DNA of 64,000 nt from Pseudobdellovibrionaceae bacterium (GCA_019637955.1 JAHBUS010000001.1:682001-746000); one strand, 5' to 3'. Numbered from the stretch's first letter, positions 24,463-33,509 are shown. Numbers and translations: made by a program. The notes: generated by a model from the letters alone, not told the origin.

Positions 24463-25668
24463 CTATCCCACCACGCGGGTTCGGATCGACCGTGCGAGCT
24501 TTCCGATTTCTTCGCCCAAGGGAGCCGCGTCCGCGCGCTCCACATCCATCAAAAGATAACCGATTTTTGGGTCTGTCGAGAGTGTTTGCGCCAAGATGTT
24601 GGCGCCAAACTTCGAAACGGCCGAATTGATCTCACCCAAGACCCCGGGCTCATTGCGGTGCACGTTCAAAATCCGGCGCGAGCCTTGCGCGCGCGGCAGA
24701 TCCACCTGCGGAAAATTCACCGCGCCGAGCGTGGAGCCGGTCGCGATAAAGCGGCTAAAACTCTCGGCGACTTCGATGCCGATGGCGTACTGGGCCTCTT
24801 CGGTGCTGCCGCCGATATGGGGTGTGAGAATCACGTTCGAAAGACCTTGCAGAGGTGAGGTGAACTTGTCTTTGTTCGAAGCGGGCTCCTCCGGAAACAC
24901 GTCCATCGCGGCGCCGCCCAGATGTTTGTCTTTCAGTGCCTGCGCAAGATCTTCGATATCAACGACGGTGCCGCGTGAGGCGTTGATCAAAAACGCGCCC
25001 TTTTTCATGCGTTGAAGCTCCTTGCTCGAAATCATGTCTTTGGTCTGCGGCGTTTCGGGAACGTGCAAGGTGATGAAATCCGCTTTTTGTAAAAGCTCAT
25101 TCAAATTCGCGCAGCTCGAAGCATTGCCGAGCGGCAGTTTTTTGATCACGTCGAAGAAAATCACCTTCATGCCCATGGCTTCGGCCAGCACGCTCACCTG
25201 ACTGCCGATGTGACCGTAGCCCACGATCCCCACGGTTTTGCCGCGCACTTCGCGCGAGCCTTCGGCGGACTTCATCCAGCCGCCTTGATGCGCGAGCGTG
25301 TTGCGATCTCCGAGCTGACGTGACAGCGCGATCATCTCGGCAATGACCAGCTCCGCTACGCTGCGGGTGTTGGAGTGGGGCGCATTGAAAACCGGGATTC
25401 CCAGGTAATTGGCACAGGCCAGATTCACTTGATTGGTGCCGATGCAAAAGCAGCCGATGCTCATCAAGTTCGGATTGGCCTTCAGAGCCTTTTCAGTCAT
25501 TTCGGTTTTGCTGCGAATGCCGAGAACATCGTAATTCGGAAGCAGCTCGCAGAGTTCTTTTTCATCGGGCGCGTGCGCCAAGCGGGTCACGACGGCGCCG
25601 AGATCTTGCAAAATAGTTTGGGCCACGGGGTGGATATTTTCGACGAGAAGAATCCGGGTGTTTTGCAT
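24463..25668 (-). CDS. serA: D-3-phosphoglycerate dehydrogenase
   Basis: The 401-residue protein has the full E. coli-type layout. It has a substrate-binding start and GTNQVNLACANYLGIPVFNAPHSNTRSVAE-type sequence near residue 95. The NAD motif GIVGYGHIGSQVSVLAE lies near 150, catalytic Arg and Glu in NASRGTVVD and downstream, His in LTPHIGGSTEEAQ, and an ACT domain at the end (VHRNEPGVLGEIN). It makes 3-phosphohydroxypyruvate, the first step of serine synthesis, and the ACT domain normally binds serine for feedback control. I use the ATG at 25668; an upstream start at 25701 would add an unconserved tail. The ribosome site is weak. Confidence 0.95.
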   Translation of the reverse strand: MQNTRILLVENIHPVAQTILQDLGAVVTRLAHAPDEKELCELLPNYDVLGIRSKTEMTEKALKANPNLMSIGCFCIGTNQVNLACANYLGIPVFNAPHSNTRSVAELVIAEMIALSRQLGDRNTLAHQGGWMKSAEGSREVRGKTVGIVGYGHIGSQVSVLAEAMGMKVIFFDVIKKLPLGNASSCANLNELLQKADFITLHVPETPQTKDMISSKELQRMKKGAFLINASRGTVVDIEDLAQALKDKHLGGAAMDVFPEEPASNKDKFTSPLQGLSNVILTPHIGGSTEEAQYAIGIEVAESFSRFIATGSTLGAVNFPQVDLPRAQGSRRILNVHRNEPGVLGEINSAVSKFGANILAQTLSTDPKIGYLLMDVERADAAPLGEEIGKLARSIRTRVVG

Positions 25669-25777
25669 GGAGAAATTCTGACACAAAACGCGAGGGAACA
25701 CATGAGTGTTTAGACTGGGACGCCCCGCAATAACCCTCGATTTTCGAATGAGAAACGGTGATGGTTAAAAGCTGAAT

Positions 25778-27127
25778 ATGAACTCTAGTTTTTCGCTCCT
25801 CATCGTTGATGATGATTCTTTGGTGGCCGACACTCTCGCACTTGCTCTGCGCAAGTCGGCGTGGCGCACGGTTCATGCCTCCAAAGTGAGCGAAGTCCCC
25901 CATGAAGGCAGCTTTCAGGCCGCGTTTGTCGACATGCACTTGACCGGCGATCTGACGAAAGCCGAAGGACTTGAGGTTTTGTCAGGATTGCGTGAGCGCT
26001 TTCCGCTGGCCGAATTGGTGGCAATGTCGGGCGATATGGATCTGGGACTCATGGAAAAATGCCTGAGTCAGGGCGCCAAGAAATTTATCGCCAAACCTTT
26101 AGCGCTCGATGAGGTCACCGCCACGCTCGAAAAGATCGAGGCCTTGTGCCGCATGCGCGAGATCGAGCACCGCCCGGATGCGGATCATGCGCAATGGATC
26201 GGCCGCTCGCGCACGAGCGAAGGCCTCAAAGAACAAGTCGCACAGCTTCGCGGTGAGCGCGGACCGATTTTAATCGAAGGCGAAACCGGCACGGGTAAAG
26301 AAGTGGTGTCGAGACTTTTGCACCAACAAGACCCCACCCGTCCGTTCATCCCGGTGAATATCGGCGCGATTCCGGATGCCTTGTTTGAATCCGAACTTTT
26401 TGGACACGTCAAAGGGGCCTTCACCGGTGCGGATCAAATGAAGGTGGGCCTGGCCGAGGCGGCCAATGGCGGCGATCTGTTTCTGGACGAGATCGAAGCG
26501 TTGCCCCTCCACCAACAAGTCAAGCTGCTCCGTTTTCTGGAGAGCGGCGAAGTTCGCAAAGTTGGCGGTAAAGACGTGATCAAATCGCGCGTGCGCGTGA
26601 TCGCGGCGAGCAATCAAAATCTCGATCAGCTCGTCAAAGACGGAAAGTTCCGCGAAGATCTTTTGTACCGACTCAAATCCAAACGTTTGCAGCTCCCGCC
26701 TTTGCGCGAACGATTGGACGACGTCGTGGACCTGGCCACTTACTTTTTGTCGCAGGAACGCCCGCGCTCGAACAAAACGTTCACGCCGGCGGCGCTCGAG
26801 GCTCTTAAAGATTACGGCTGGCCCGGCAACGTGCGTGAACTCAAGCGCGTGTGCGAGCAGCTCTCGCTCACCAGCCCCTTGCCGATGATCCGCCCCGAGG
26901 ACGTGCGCAAGATCTTGGCGGTCGATGATGCGGGCGGCAGCCGTCCCGGGTTTAACCTGAAAGACGGCAAAGGCCTGCAAGAAAAACTTGATGATTTCGA
27001 GGCGGCACTGATCCAGCACGCCTTGAAAGAAATTGGCGACATGGACCGCACCATCGAGGTGCTCAAAACGTCGCGCAGCAGTTTGTATAAAAAAATTAAA
27101 GATTATGGACTTGAGGTGCCCTCATGA
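25778..27127 (+). CDS. sigma-54-dependent response regulator (NtrC family)
   Basis: The 449-residue regulator has three domains: an N-terminal receiver with phospho-acceptor D52 (FVDMHL) and the acidic DDD at 11-13; an AAA+ domain with Walker A GETGTGKE (168-175), the sigma-54 contact loop GAFTGA (213-218) and Walker B LFLDE (234-238); and a C-terminal Fis-type helix-turn-helix (IEVLKTSRSSLYKKIKDYG). It should activate RpoN promoters when phosphorylated. No kinase gene adjoins it. Its stop overlaps the start of the CdsA gene (ATGA), so a regulator and phospholipid enzymes share a transcript. Confidence 0.94.
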   Translation: MNSSFSLLIVDDDSLVADTLALALRKSAWRTVHASKVSEVPHEGSFQAAFVDMHLTGDLTKAEGLEVLSGLRERFPLAELVAMSGDMDLGLMEKCLSQGAKKFIAKPLALDEVTATLEKIEALCRMREIEHRPDADHAQWIGRSRTSEGLKEQVAQLRGERGPILIEGETGTGKEVVSRLLHQQDPTRPFIPVNIGAIPDALFESELFGHVKGAFTGADQMKVGLAEAANGGDLFLDEIEALPLHQQVKLLRFLESGEVRKVGGKDVIKSRVRVIAASNQNLDQLVKDGKFREDLLYRLKSKRLQLPPLRERLDDVVDLATYFLSQERPRSNKTFTPAALEALKDYGWPGNVRELKRVCEQLSLTSPLPMIRPEDVRKILAVDDAGGSRPGFNLKDGKGLQEKLDDFEAALIQHALKEIGDMDRTIEVLKTSRSSLYKKIKDYGLEVPS

Positions 27128-28044
27128 ATGGAGCTTGGAGTTCGCCGATTTACCGCGAAACCGCTTTGATCGTTCTGTCGTTTATTTTTGTCTCGGGACT
27201 GATCGTCTACTTTCTCCGACAGAAGAACTACTACTTCATCGTGTCTTGGGCTTCGATTAAAAGCTGGCTCTTCGTGGCGCCGATCTTGTTCGCGCTCTTG
27301 GGCCTGCCGGAGCCTTGGCCGCTCGTTGTCTTGACCTGCATCGCGCTTTTGGGCGCGAAGATCTTTTTTCAACTCATGGGGATGTACCACCGCAGTTATT
27401 TCGTGATGATCTGCTACGCCGGGATCATTGCGCTCGGCGCCTGCGTTTGGTTCAACCGCCTGGATATCTACAACCTCTTGCCGATGATCGTGTTGGGCGT
27501 GAGCCTGTTCGTGCCGCTGGTGCGCAACAACTACAAACGCATGATCCAGTACATCTCGCTCACGACATTGGCCTTTGTCCTGTTGGGCTGGTCGTTCATG
27601 CACTTGGGCTTGATCCTGCGATTTCCGAGCGGGATTTACGAGGTCATGTACCTGATCATCCTGACCGAGTTCTGCGACAACACGAACCTCGCGATCTCGC
27701 GCTACTTCAACCGCTGGAAGCTCTTCGACCGCATCGACACCAAACGCTCGCTCGAATCGACCTTTATCGCAGCCGCGATCACCATCGCGCTCGCGTTCGC
27801 GATGCGCCACTTGCTCCCCGACCGTTCGCAGATCTATTGGCTGACGTCGGGCCTCGTGGCCGCCATCGGCGGCTTGTTCGGTGATTTGGTGATGACTGTG
27901 ATCCGCCGGGATGCCGGAATTAAAATCGTCGGCGCCTTTATCTTGGGCCGCGGCGACTTCTTGCACCGGGTGGACCGCCTGATCTTTGTGGCGCCGTTTT
28001 ACTACTACATCATGGATTACCTCCATACGGTGCACCACTTATGA
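27124..28044 (+). CDS. cdsA: phosphatidate cytidylyltransferase (CDP-diacylglycerol synthase)
   Basis: This 306-residue inner-membrane protein has about eight hydrophobic helices and the C-terminal CTP-transferase signature: SLESTF, then GLFGDLVMTVIRRDAGIK, then GRGDFLHRVDRLIF. The reaction converts phosphatidic acid and CTP to CDP-diacylglycerol, the branch point for all bacterial phospholipids. Placement before plsC, whose product makes the phosphatidic acid, agrees. Starts overlap both neighbours by four bases. The signature is slightly divergent (RRDAGIK for the usual KR-x-K-D). Confidence 0.88.
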   Translation: MNGAWSSPIYRETALIVLSFIFVSGLIVYFLRQKNYYFIVSWASIKSWLFVAPILFALLGLPEPWPLVVLTCIALLGAKIFFQLMGMYHRSYFVMICYAGIIALGACVWFNRLDIYNLLPMIVLGVSLFVPLVRNNYKRMIQYISLTTLAFVLLGWSFMHLGLILRFPSGIYEVMYLIILTEFCDNTNLAISRYFNRWKLFDRIDTKRSLESTFIAAAITIALAFAMRHLLPDRSQIYWLTSGLVAAIGGLFGDLVMTVIRRDAGIKIVGAFILGRGDFLHRVDRLIFVAPFYYYIMDYLHTVHHL

Positions 28045-28823
28045 GAGATTGGGACTACGAAAACGAGCAGTGGACAAAACTGCCCGACCATCTCAAGCAC
28101 TTGCCTCTGTTTACGCGGCATTTGGACATGTTCTCGATCGCCGTGCGCGCGGTTTGGGCCGTGATCCTCAAAGTGTGGTTCTTTCAGTTTTACATTCGAC
28201 TTAAAGTGGTGGGCGATTACGGCCCCGTTTACAAACAGTACCCACGCCTTTTGATCATCTCGAACCACGCCTCGCACCTGGACGCGGTCTCGATCGCGGC
28301 CAGCATCCCCGCCAAGTACTGGATCAATCTCTACATCGCGGCGGCCAAAGATTATTTCTTCACCAACCCCGTGTTCACGTTTTTTTCGAAGCACTGCTTG
28401 GGCGCGATCCCGATCGACCGCAAAGACAAGCGCGGCGAAGCGATCCGCTTGATCACGACTTTGCTCTCGGAGCTGCCGCGCATGTGGCTGATCTTGTTTC
28501 CGGAGGGCACGCGCAGCAAAGACGGCAAGATCCACGACTTCAAGCGGGGCGTGGCGATCTTCGCCGAGCGCACGCAAACGCCGATTTTGTACCTTTATCT
28601 CGAGGGCAACAGCGAGCTGTGGCCCAAGGGCGCGCCGTTCGCGAAACCCGGCAAGCTGATCATCCACGTCGGTCCCGTCAAGCAGCCCGCCCCGATCGAA
28701 GAGATCTACGCCGACTACAAAAAATGGGTCATGGGCATCAACCCCCACGCCTTCGATCAGGCCGAAAACCCCGAATGGCACACCGGCGCTCCCAACCCCG
28801 AAGCCCCGCAAGTCGTCGAATAG
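28041..28823 (+). CDS. plsC: 1-acyl-sn-glycerol-3-phosphate acyltransferase
   Basis: The 260-residue protein has the HX4D catalytic motif (NHASHLD, H76 and D81), the substrate motif FPEGTRSKDG near residue 155, and a hydrophobic N-terminal helix. It adds the second acyl chain to lysophosphatidate at the membrane. It follows cdsA with a four-base overlap, forming a regulator-cdsA-plsC transcript. An inverted repeat GCTGCTA/TAGCAGC lies just downstream at 28827-28850 without a T-run. Confidence 0.93.
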   Translation: MRDWDYENEQWTKLPDHLKHLPLFTRHLDMFSIAVRAVWAVILKVWFFQFYIRLKVVGDYGPVYKQYPRLLIISNHASHLDAVSIAASIPAKYWINLYIAAAKDYFFTNPVFTFFSKHCLGAIPIDRKDKRGEAIRLITTLLSELPRMWLILFPEGTRSKDGKIHDFKRGVAIFAERTQTPILYLYLEGNSELWPKGAPFAKPGKLIIHVGPVKQPAPIEEIYADYKKWVMGINPHAFDQAENPEWHTGAPNPEAPQVVE

Positions 28824-28866
28824 GTAGCTGCTACATTTTGGTCTAGCAGCGCATCAAGGAGGAACG

Positions 28867-29757
28867 ATGGACATTCAGAAAGCGTCTCTAAAAATTGGTG
28901 ACTACCAGATTTGTCCCGTGCCCACCGGCCAATTCGGCCTCGATGGCGGTGCGATGTTCGGCACGGTTCCCAAAGTTTTATGGGAGCAGAGCAATCCTCC
29001 GGACGAGAAGAACCGCATTCCGATGGAGGCCCGCGCACTTCTGCTGAAAGGTTCGAAGCACAAGATTTTGATCGACACGGGAAATGGCTCTGACTTTGTG
29101 GCCAAGTACGGCGACAAAGTGGGCGGTAAGTTCTCGGAGATTTATGCCGTTGATCAAAACGGTCCGAGCCTTTTGAAATCTCTCGCGGGTCACGGCGTGA
29201 AACCTGAAGACGTCACCCACGTGATCCTCACCCACTTGCACTTTGACCATGCGGGCGGCGCGACCACCGAAAAGAACGGCGAGATCGTCGCCACCTTTCC
29301 GAAGGCCAAATATTATGTTCAGCGCGCGAACTTCGAGACCGCGACCAAACCCAACATCCGCGAAAAAGCGAGCTACCTCGCGCCCAATTTTGAGCCTTTG
29401 ATGAAAGCGGGCGTTCTCGAGCTCTTGGATGGCGACAAGGCCGATCTGCTTCCCGGCGTTTCGGTGCAAGTTTCGAACGGCCACACCCGAGGTCAGCAGG
29501 TGGTCAAAGTGAGCGATGGAACAAACACGCTGCTTTATTGCGGCGACGTGATCCCGACCAGCTCGCACGTGCGTCTGCCGTGGGTGATGGGGTATGACTT
29601 GGAACCTTTGCGTTTGATCGAGGAGAAGGCGACGTTCTTAGAGCCGGCCTCTTCAGAAAACTGGTATTTGTATTTCGAGCACGACCCGTACTGCGACGCC
29701 GCGACGGTCGAAAAGAAGGGTCCCGACTTCAAGGTCAAGGACCGCTTTCATCTTTAG
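28867..29757 (+). CDS. metallo-beta-lactamase-fold hydrolase (lactonase-like)
   Basis: The 296-residue cytoplasmic protein has the zinc motif HLHFDHAGG (123-131), an early Asp in ILIDTGNGSD, a later His in SNGHTRGQ, the bridging Asp in LYCGDVIP, and a final His in YFEHDP. This arrangement is shared by AiiA/AttM-type lactonases and many other MBL enzymes. The substrate cannot be read from the sequence. AAGGAGGAACG gives a strong ribosome site. Its stop overlaps the convergent esterase stop. Confidence 0.88.
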   Translation: MDIQKASLKIGDYQICPVPTGQFGLDGGAMFGTVPKVLWEQSNPPDEKNRIPMEARALLLKGSKHKILIDTGNGSDFVAKYGDKVGGKFSEIYAVDQNGPSLLKSLAGHGVKPEDVTHVILTHLHFDHAGGATTEKNGEIVATFPKAKYYVQRANFETATKPNIREKASYLAPNFEPLMKAGVLELLDGDKADLLPGVSVQVSNGHTRGQQVVKVSDGTNTLLYCGDVIPTSSHVRLPWVMGYDLEPLRLIEEKATFLEPASSENWYLYFEHDPYCDAATVEKKGPDFKVKDRFHL

Positions 29758-30635
29758 TTTTGCGCGAGCGGGTCGCGCAGCTGCGCGATCATGAAATCTT
29801 GCCAGGCTTTCGAGTCAAAGCTGCAGTGATTGCCGCTGACGTCTTTGTTCTGAACCGCGATGTTGCGCAAAATTGAGCGAGTCTTCCATTCGGCGGAGCC
29901 TTCATTGAAACCCAAACCGTCTTGCTGCCCGACCGACACGAAAAATGTCTGCGTGTCGAAACGTCCCTGCGACAAAAACTGAAACGGGTTGTTGGCATCC
30001 CAAGTGGCCCGGTCCGGAAACTCGCGTTCAAACACACGCACGACCGCATTAAAAAATGTCACGTTCAAGTAAGCTTTGTGACGGGCGCGGTACGCCGCGA
30101 GCTGTGCTTGATCAAAGGGATCGATCGGGAGCAGAGCCGGGCAAATCAAACTCACGCTCGCAAACTGCGCGGGGGCTTCGGCCACCAAGCGCGACGAATT
30201 GTGCCCGCCCATCGAAAAACCAACGATGTGGCGGCTCACCTGCCCGCTCGAACCCAAAGCCTGCTCGACCTGCGGAAGCGCGGCCAGCACTTCGCGCGCG
30301 TTGTTTTTAAGAATCCCCTGAGGCCCGGTCGAAAGACCGATGATCAAAGGCGCCTCGGCCCCAAAGCGCTGGCGCAGGGCCTGGCCCAGCTGCACGACGG
30401 GACCGCGGGTGTTGACGAAATCCGCGTCACCAAAAATGCCATGAAAGACGTAGATGATCCGCGAGGAGTCCACTTGGGCCCCCTCGGTGGATTGCACGCA
30501 GTAACGAAGCGCGGCCGAAGCCAGGGTGAGGTCGCGGCAGACCGGCGTGTAGACTTGAGAGGCCCGAGCCAGGCTCATCCCGACGAGGTGAATGCCAAGG
30601 ACCAGGAGGACCGATTTCCAGAGTTTTGCTGTCAT
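29754..30635 (-). CDS. exported alpha/beta-hydrolase esterase
   Basis: From the ATG at 30635, with GGA nine bases upstream, the 293-residue product has a hydrophobic signal segment ending LARASQ. The oxyanion motif YVFHGIFGD near residue 65 and the nucleophile elbow GFSMGGHNSS near 140 are the marks of the esterase D/PHB-depolymerase-like family; a catalytic His likely lies in GNHCSFDSKAW near the end. It probably hydrolyses esters in the periplasm or outside. The ATG at 30644 lacks a ribosome site and is not preferred. Confidence 0.82.
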   Translation of the reverse strand: MTAKLWKSVLLVLGIHLVGMSLARASQVYTPVCRDLTLASAALRYCVQSTEGAQVDSSRIIYVFHGIFGDADFVNTRGPVVQLGQALRQRFGAEAPLIIGLSTGPQGILKNNAREVLAALPQVEQALGSSGQVSRHIVGFSMGGHNSSRLVAEAPAQFASVSLICPALLPIDPFDQAQLAAYRARHKAYLNVTFFNAVVRVFEREFPDRATWDANNPFQFLSQGRFDTQTFFVSVGQQDGLGFNEGSAEWKTRSILRNIAVQNKDVSGNHCSFDSKAWQDFMIAQLRDPLAQN

Positions 30636-30708
30636 AGAGTCCATCCTACGAAAACGGCGGGAGAACTCAACGACAGCACCGCGTTACCCGCTAAAAAGCA
30701 GGGTCTTT

Positions 30709-30738
30709 TTGACCGCCAACCGGGAATCTTGCTATTGA
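30709..30738 (+). promoter_or_regulatory. sigma-70-type promoter of tRNA-Arg
   Basis: TTGACC and TATTGA are separated by 18 bases, and the implied start lies about five bases before the mature tRNA 5' end. Confidence 0.5.
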
Positions 30739-30749
30739 TCAAAGCCAGC

Positions 30750-30826
30750 GGTCCCGTAGCTCAGCTGGATAGAGCAACTGCCTTCTAAGCAGTAGGTCCC
30801 TCGTTCGAGTCGAGGCGGGATCGCCA
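30750..30826 (+). tRNA. tRNA-Arg (anticodon UCU)
   Basis: A complete cloverleaf can be drawn: acceptor GGTCCCG pairing with CGGGATC, D-stem GCTC/GAGC, anticodon stem ACTGC/GCAGT with loop CTTCTAA (anticodon TCT at 30784-30786), a T-arm containing TTCGAGT, discriminator G and an encoded CCA. It decodes AGA and AGG. An A+T-rich islet begins right after the CCA, a common integration pattern, though no duplicated tRNA 3' end was found downstream. Confidence 0.97.
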
Positions 30827-30873
30827 ATTTACATCTAATATACTTTGGTAGTTTAATAACTATCTGTCTAAGT

Positions 30874-30903
30874 TTGACGAAACGCAATTTTCGATTCAAT
30901 ACT
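30874..30903 (+). promoter_or_regulatory. possible promoter of the DUF262-HEPN pair
   Basis: TTGACG at 30874 is followed after 17-18 bases by CAATAC/AATACT within an A+T-rich leader, about 40 bases before the GTG at 30942. Confidence 0.4.
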
Positions 30904-30941
30904 TTAACAAGCAACGATCAATAATTTAGAAAGAAGTCACC

Positions 30942-32039
30942 GTGGCTAAGGCTACTCTAAAAAAGAAAACAGTAGACTCCGTTGAGAAGGCAGAAACTAT
31001 CGCCTTCTTTCAAGAGGATACTAATGAACAACCTCCGTCAGACGTCATTGCTTACAATGAACTTCGCTCCTGCGCGGATCTTTACAGAATGTTTACTTCG
31101 GGCAGACTTCAAATTAAACCCGATTTTCAACGCGACATTGTTTGGAGCTCCCCCCAGCAATCTCGATTTGTAGATTCGCTAATTAAACAATTACCGATTC
31201 CAAGCCTATGCTTTAGCTTGGATCACGAGTCTCAAAAATGGCTCGTTATTGATGGACTTCAACGAATCAGTACCATAATTAAATTTCTATCGAAAGAAGA
31301 ATGGTCAATATCCGGCATTGAAGACATTGATCCTGAGATCGCAGGCCGGTCGAATTTGGAAATCAAAAAAGATTCGTCAGTTTTGTACAGCAGGCTTGAG
31401 AATCTCACCATTCCCATCACAGTTCTTCGGTGTGATCTAAGAAAAAAGTCTCATTCAAACTATTTATTCACAATTTTTCACCGTCTCAATACGGGCGGTA
31501 TGCGTCTTAATAACCAGGAAATTAGAAACGCAATTTTCAACGGTCCTCTGAATGAACTGCTTAAAGAGTGTAACAAGTATGAGCCTTGGCGAATTCTAAT
31601 GAGCATAAAAAGCGATAAGACTTACCGTTATAAACGCGAAGAACTCATCTTAAGGTTCTTCGCATTCTACAACAATAGCGATCAATACAACGGAAAATTG
31701 GCGAATTTCTTAAATGAGTTTATGCGCGATCATAAAAACCTATCAGAGCTAAAACGAAAGCAATGGAAGGGTTTATTTGTGAGATCTATCGACTGCATTT
31801 CCAATGCGGGCTTGGTTAAGTTAAATTCCGAGCCTAATGCAGTAGTAGAAGCTTTGCTTTACGGGATTGCGAAAAATATTGACCACGTTGAAGAGCTCGC
31901 ACCCTCAAAATTCAAAAAACAATACGTAAGCTTGAAGGCCTTTTCTGAATTTCAAGATGAAAATTTGCGAAACGACTTGAGCAACCGGATTAAACTATTG
32001 CGTCGGCTTACCGTGGCAGAGACTCTTTTCGAGAATTAA
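30942..32039 (+). CDS. DUF262 (GmrS/ParB-like) protein of a putative defence pair
   Basis: The 365-residue product shows the DUF262 core: LQIKPDFQRDIVW (56-68), an SLIKQLPIPSL segment (79-89), VIDGLQRIST (102-111, where the family usually has DGQQR), and FHRLNTGGMRLNNQEIRNA near 175. In GmrSD-type IV restriction enzymes this domain is an NTP-using partner of a DUF1524 HNH nuclease. Here no DUF1524 is present; instead a HEPN-motif gene follows after one base. The start is GTG at 30942 behind AAAGAAG. G+C is clearly lower than in the flanking genes (24 of 60 bases at 31621-31680), pointing to transfer. Confidence 0.92.
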   Translation: MAKATLKKKTVDSVEKAETIAFFQEDTNEQPPSDVIAYNELRSCADLYRMFTSGRLQIKPDFQRDIVWSSPQQSRFVDSLIKQLPIPSLCFSLDHESQKWLVIDGLQRISTIIKFLSKEEWSISGIEDIDPEIAGRSNLEIKKDSSVLYSRLENLTIPITVLRCDLRKKSHSNYLFTIFHRLNTGGMRLNNQEIRNAIFNGPLNELLKECNKYEPWRILMSIKSDKTYRYKREELILRFFAFYNNSDQYNGKLANFLNEFMRDHKNLSELKRKQWKGLFVRSIDCISNAGLVKLNSEPNAVVEALLYGIAKNIDHVEELAPSKFKKQYVSLKAFSEFQDENLRNDLSNRIKLLRRLTVAETLFEN

Positions 32040-32040
32040 T

Positions 32041-32550
32041 ATGCTTCCATATGCACGTGCATTGAACACTCTTCGGAAATTGGAATCTGATTTTCAGGCA
32101 GCAGCTCGAAACGATGATCGCATATTTGCGTGCAAACTTGCGACACTAGAAGCATGTGGATGGATTGAGGAATCTTTCGATCTTGTTTTTTATAAATTTT
32201 CCTTAAGAAGAATATCGAGTCTGTCCGCACAATCCGACCTAAGGACCATGGTAAACAAGAATTTTGGATTTCATTTTGATAAGCATATTCGCAAGAATAT
32301 CCTAACTCCTCTATTAGGATGCATACTCGCAGAGGTATTTGAATCAAAACTCGATGCTGCGCTTTTAATCCCTATGAAGGCATCATTAGGTACCCTTAAG
32401 CTCGAAAGAGACAAATTAGCACATACATATACCAAAGGTGTGACACCAAATATCAACTCTCCGACTGTTACAATTGGGCACTTCAACACCGTTAGGCAGG
32501 GCCTAGGTGATTTTGAAACAAAACTTTTGAGCGCTAGGCTCAAAATTTAG
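32041..32550 (+). CDS. HEPN-domain protein (putative ribonuclease toxin/effector)
   Basis: This 169-residue, mostly helical protein carries an R-x4-H motif, R123 to H128 in LERDKLAHTY, at the start of a C-terminal helix, the active-site signature of HEPN ribonucleases. Cys31, Cys39 and Cys94 lie outside it. The gene begins one base after the DUF262 stop, shares its low G+C, and ends ten bases before the convergent LysR stop. Pairing with DUF262 suggests a defence or toxin unit in which the first protein senses or restrains the second. The HEPN assignment rests on the motif and helix pattern only. Confidence 0.72.
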   Translation: MLPYARALNTLRKLESDFQAAARNDDRIFACKLATLEACGWIEESFDLVFYKFSLRRISSLSAQSDLRTMVNKNFGFHFDKHIRKNILTPLLGCILAEVFESKLDAALLIPMKASLGTLKLERDKLAHTYTKGVTPNINSPTVTIGHFNTVRQGLGDFETKLLSARLKI

Positions 32551-32560
32551 ACCGTCGCCG

Positions 32561-33457
32561 CTAAACGGAGCGCGCTAACAGCCGACGAGACTCCGCCGCT
32601 AAGAAATCGGCCTCGTCGCGGTCGCAGTTGGTTTGGCTGACGACATAGATCTGGTGAGTTCCATCATCGCGAGACGTTCCGTCCGTGGGGATTTCGATCA
32701 AATCTGAAGACCTCATGGCGACTCGCTTGGGTAAAACCGACGCGATCGCGCCGCTGGCGGTGGCGGCCCGAAGTGTTTCGAAGCTCTCGCTCAAGATGCT
32801 GGGCTTGGCCGTTCCCAGCCGTTTTAAAAATCGAGTGTAGTATCGAGGTAAACCGTCTTTCGAAGGCGAGAGCGACCCCAAGCCCAACTTTTCGATGGCT
32901 TTCGCCGCGCTCATCGAACCGTGGCGGGCCGACACGTAAAGACCTAAGCGGTCTTCGCCCACTGCGATCGCGTACAGGCGGCTCAGGTCGTCGACTTCCG
33001 TGATCAAGGCCGAGCACAGTTCGCCTTTACGGACCATCGTTAAAAGCTGGCCCGTGCGGTTGACGCGAATGCCGAGCTTTAGACCCGGCATTTTCTCGCG
33101 CAGAGAATGGATCAATCCCGGCAGGATCTCGACCGCGAGGCTTTCGTAGGTTCCGAAGTTGAGCCAGGACAGCGCCGGCACCGGGTGGTGAATCCGTTCA
33201 TTCAGACGATCAAACACTTCAAAGGCCGGGCGCACGGCCGCTAGCAGCGAGAGCGCGTCTTCGGTTGGCAAGACGGTGCCGCGCTCGCGGATGACCAGGC
33301 TTTTGCCCACGTTTTTCTCAAGAGCCGCCAGGGACTGCGACACCGCGGAGGGCGAGATTTTGGCTTTGGCCGCCGCGCTCTTGAGACTCCCCGATTTGAC
33401 GATAAGGTCCAAGAGCCAGATTTTTTTGATTTGATCAATGTGAAGATCGTTTTTCAT
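32561..33457 (-). CDS. LysR-family transcriptional regulator
   Basis: Starting at the ATG at 33457 (AAGGTCGG upstream) the 298-residue protein has an N-terminal winged helix-turn-helix (SGSLKSAAAKAKISPSAVSQSLAALE) and a periplasmic-binding-protein-like effector domain (LNFGTYESLAVEILPGLI onward). The recognition helix has the usual S-x-S-A-V-S-Q pattern. Its ligand and targets are unknown. The gene diverges from nothing; the minus-strand DM13 gene lies upstream and is separated by a terminator. Confidence 0.92.
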   Translation of the reverse strand: MKNDLHIDQIKKIWLLDLIVKSGSLKSAAAKAKISPSAVSQSLAALEKNVGKSLVIRERGTVLPTEDALSLLAAVRPAFEVFDRLNERIHHPVPALSWLNFGTYESLAVEILPGLIHSLREKMPGLKLGIRVNRTGQLLTMVRKGELCSALITEVDDLSRLYAIAVGEDRLGLYVSARHGSMSAAKAIEKLGLGSLSPSKDGLPRYYTRFLKRLGTAKPSILSESFETLRAATASGAIASVLPKRVAMRSSDLIEIPTDGTSRDDGTHQIYVVSQTNCDRDEADFLAAESRRLLARSV

Positions 33458-33509
33458 GGCCGACCTTACACCGCCACAGGTGGATAAGAAACACTTCATT
33501 TCAAAATTA

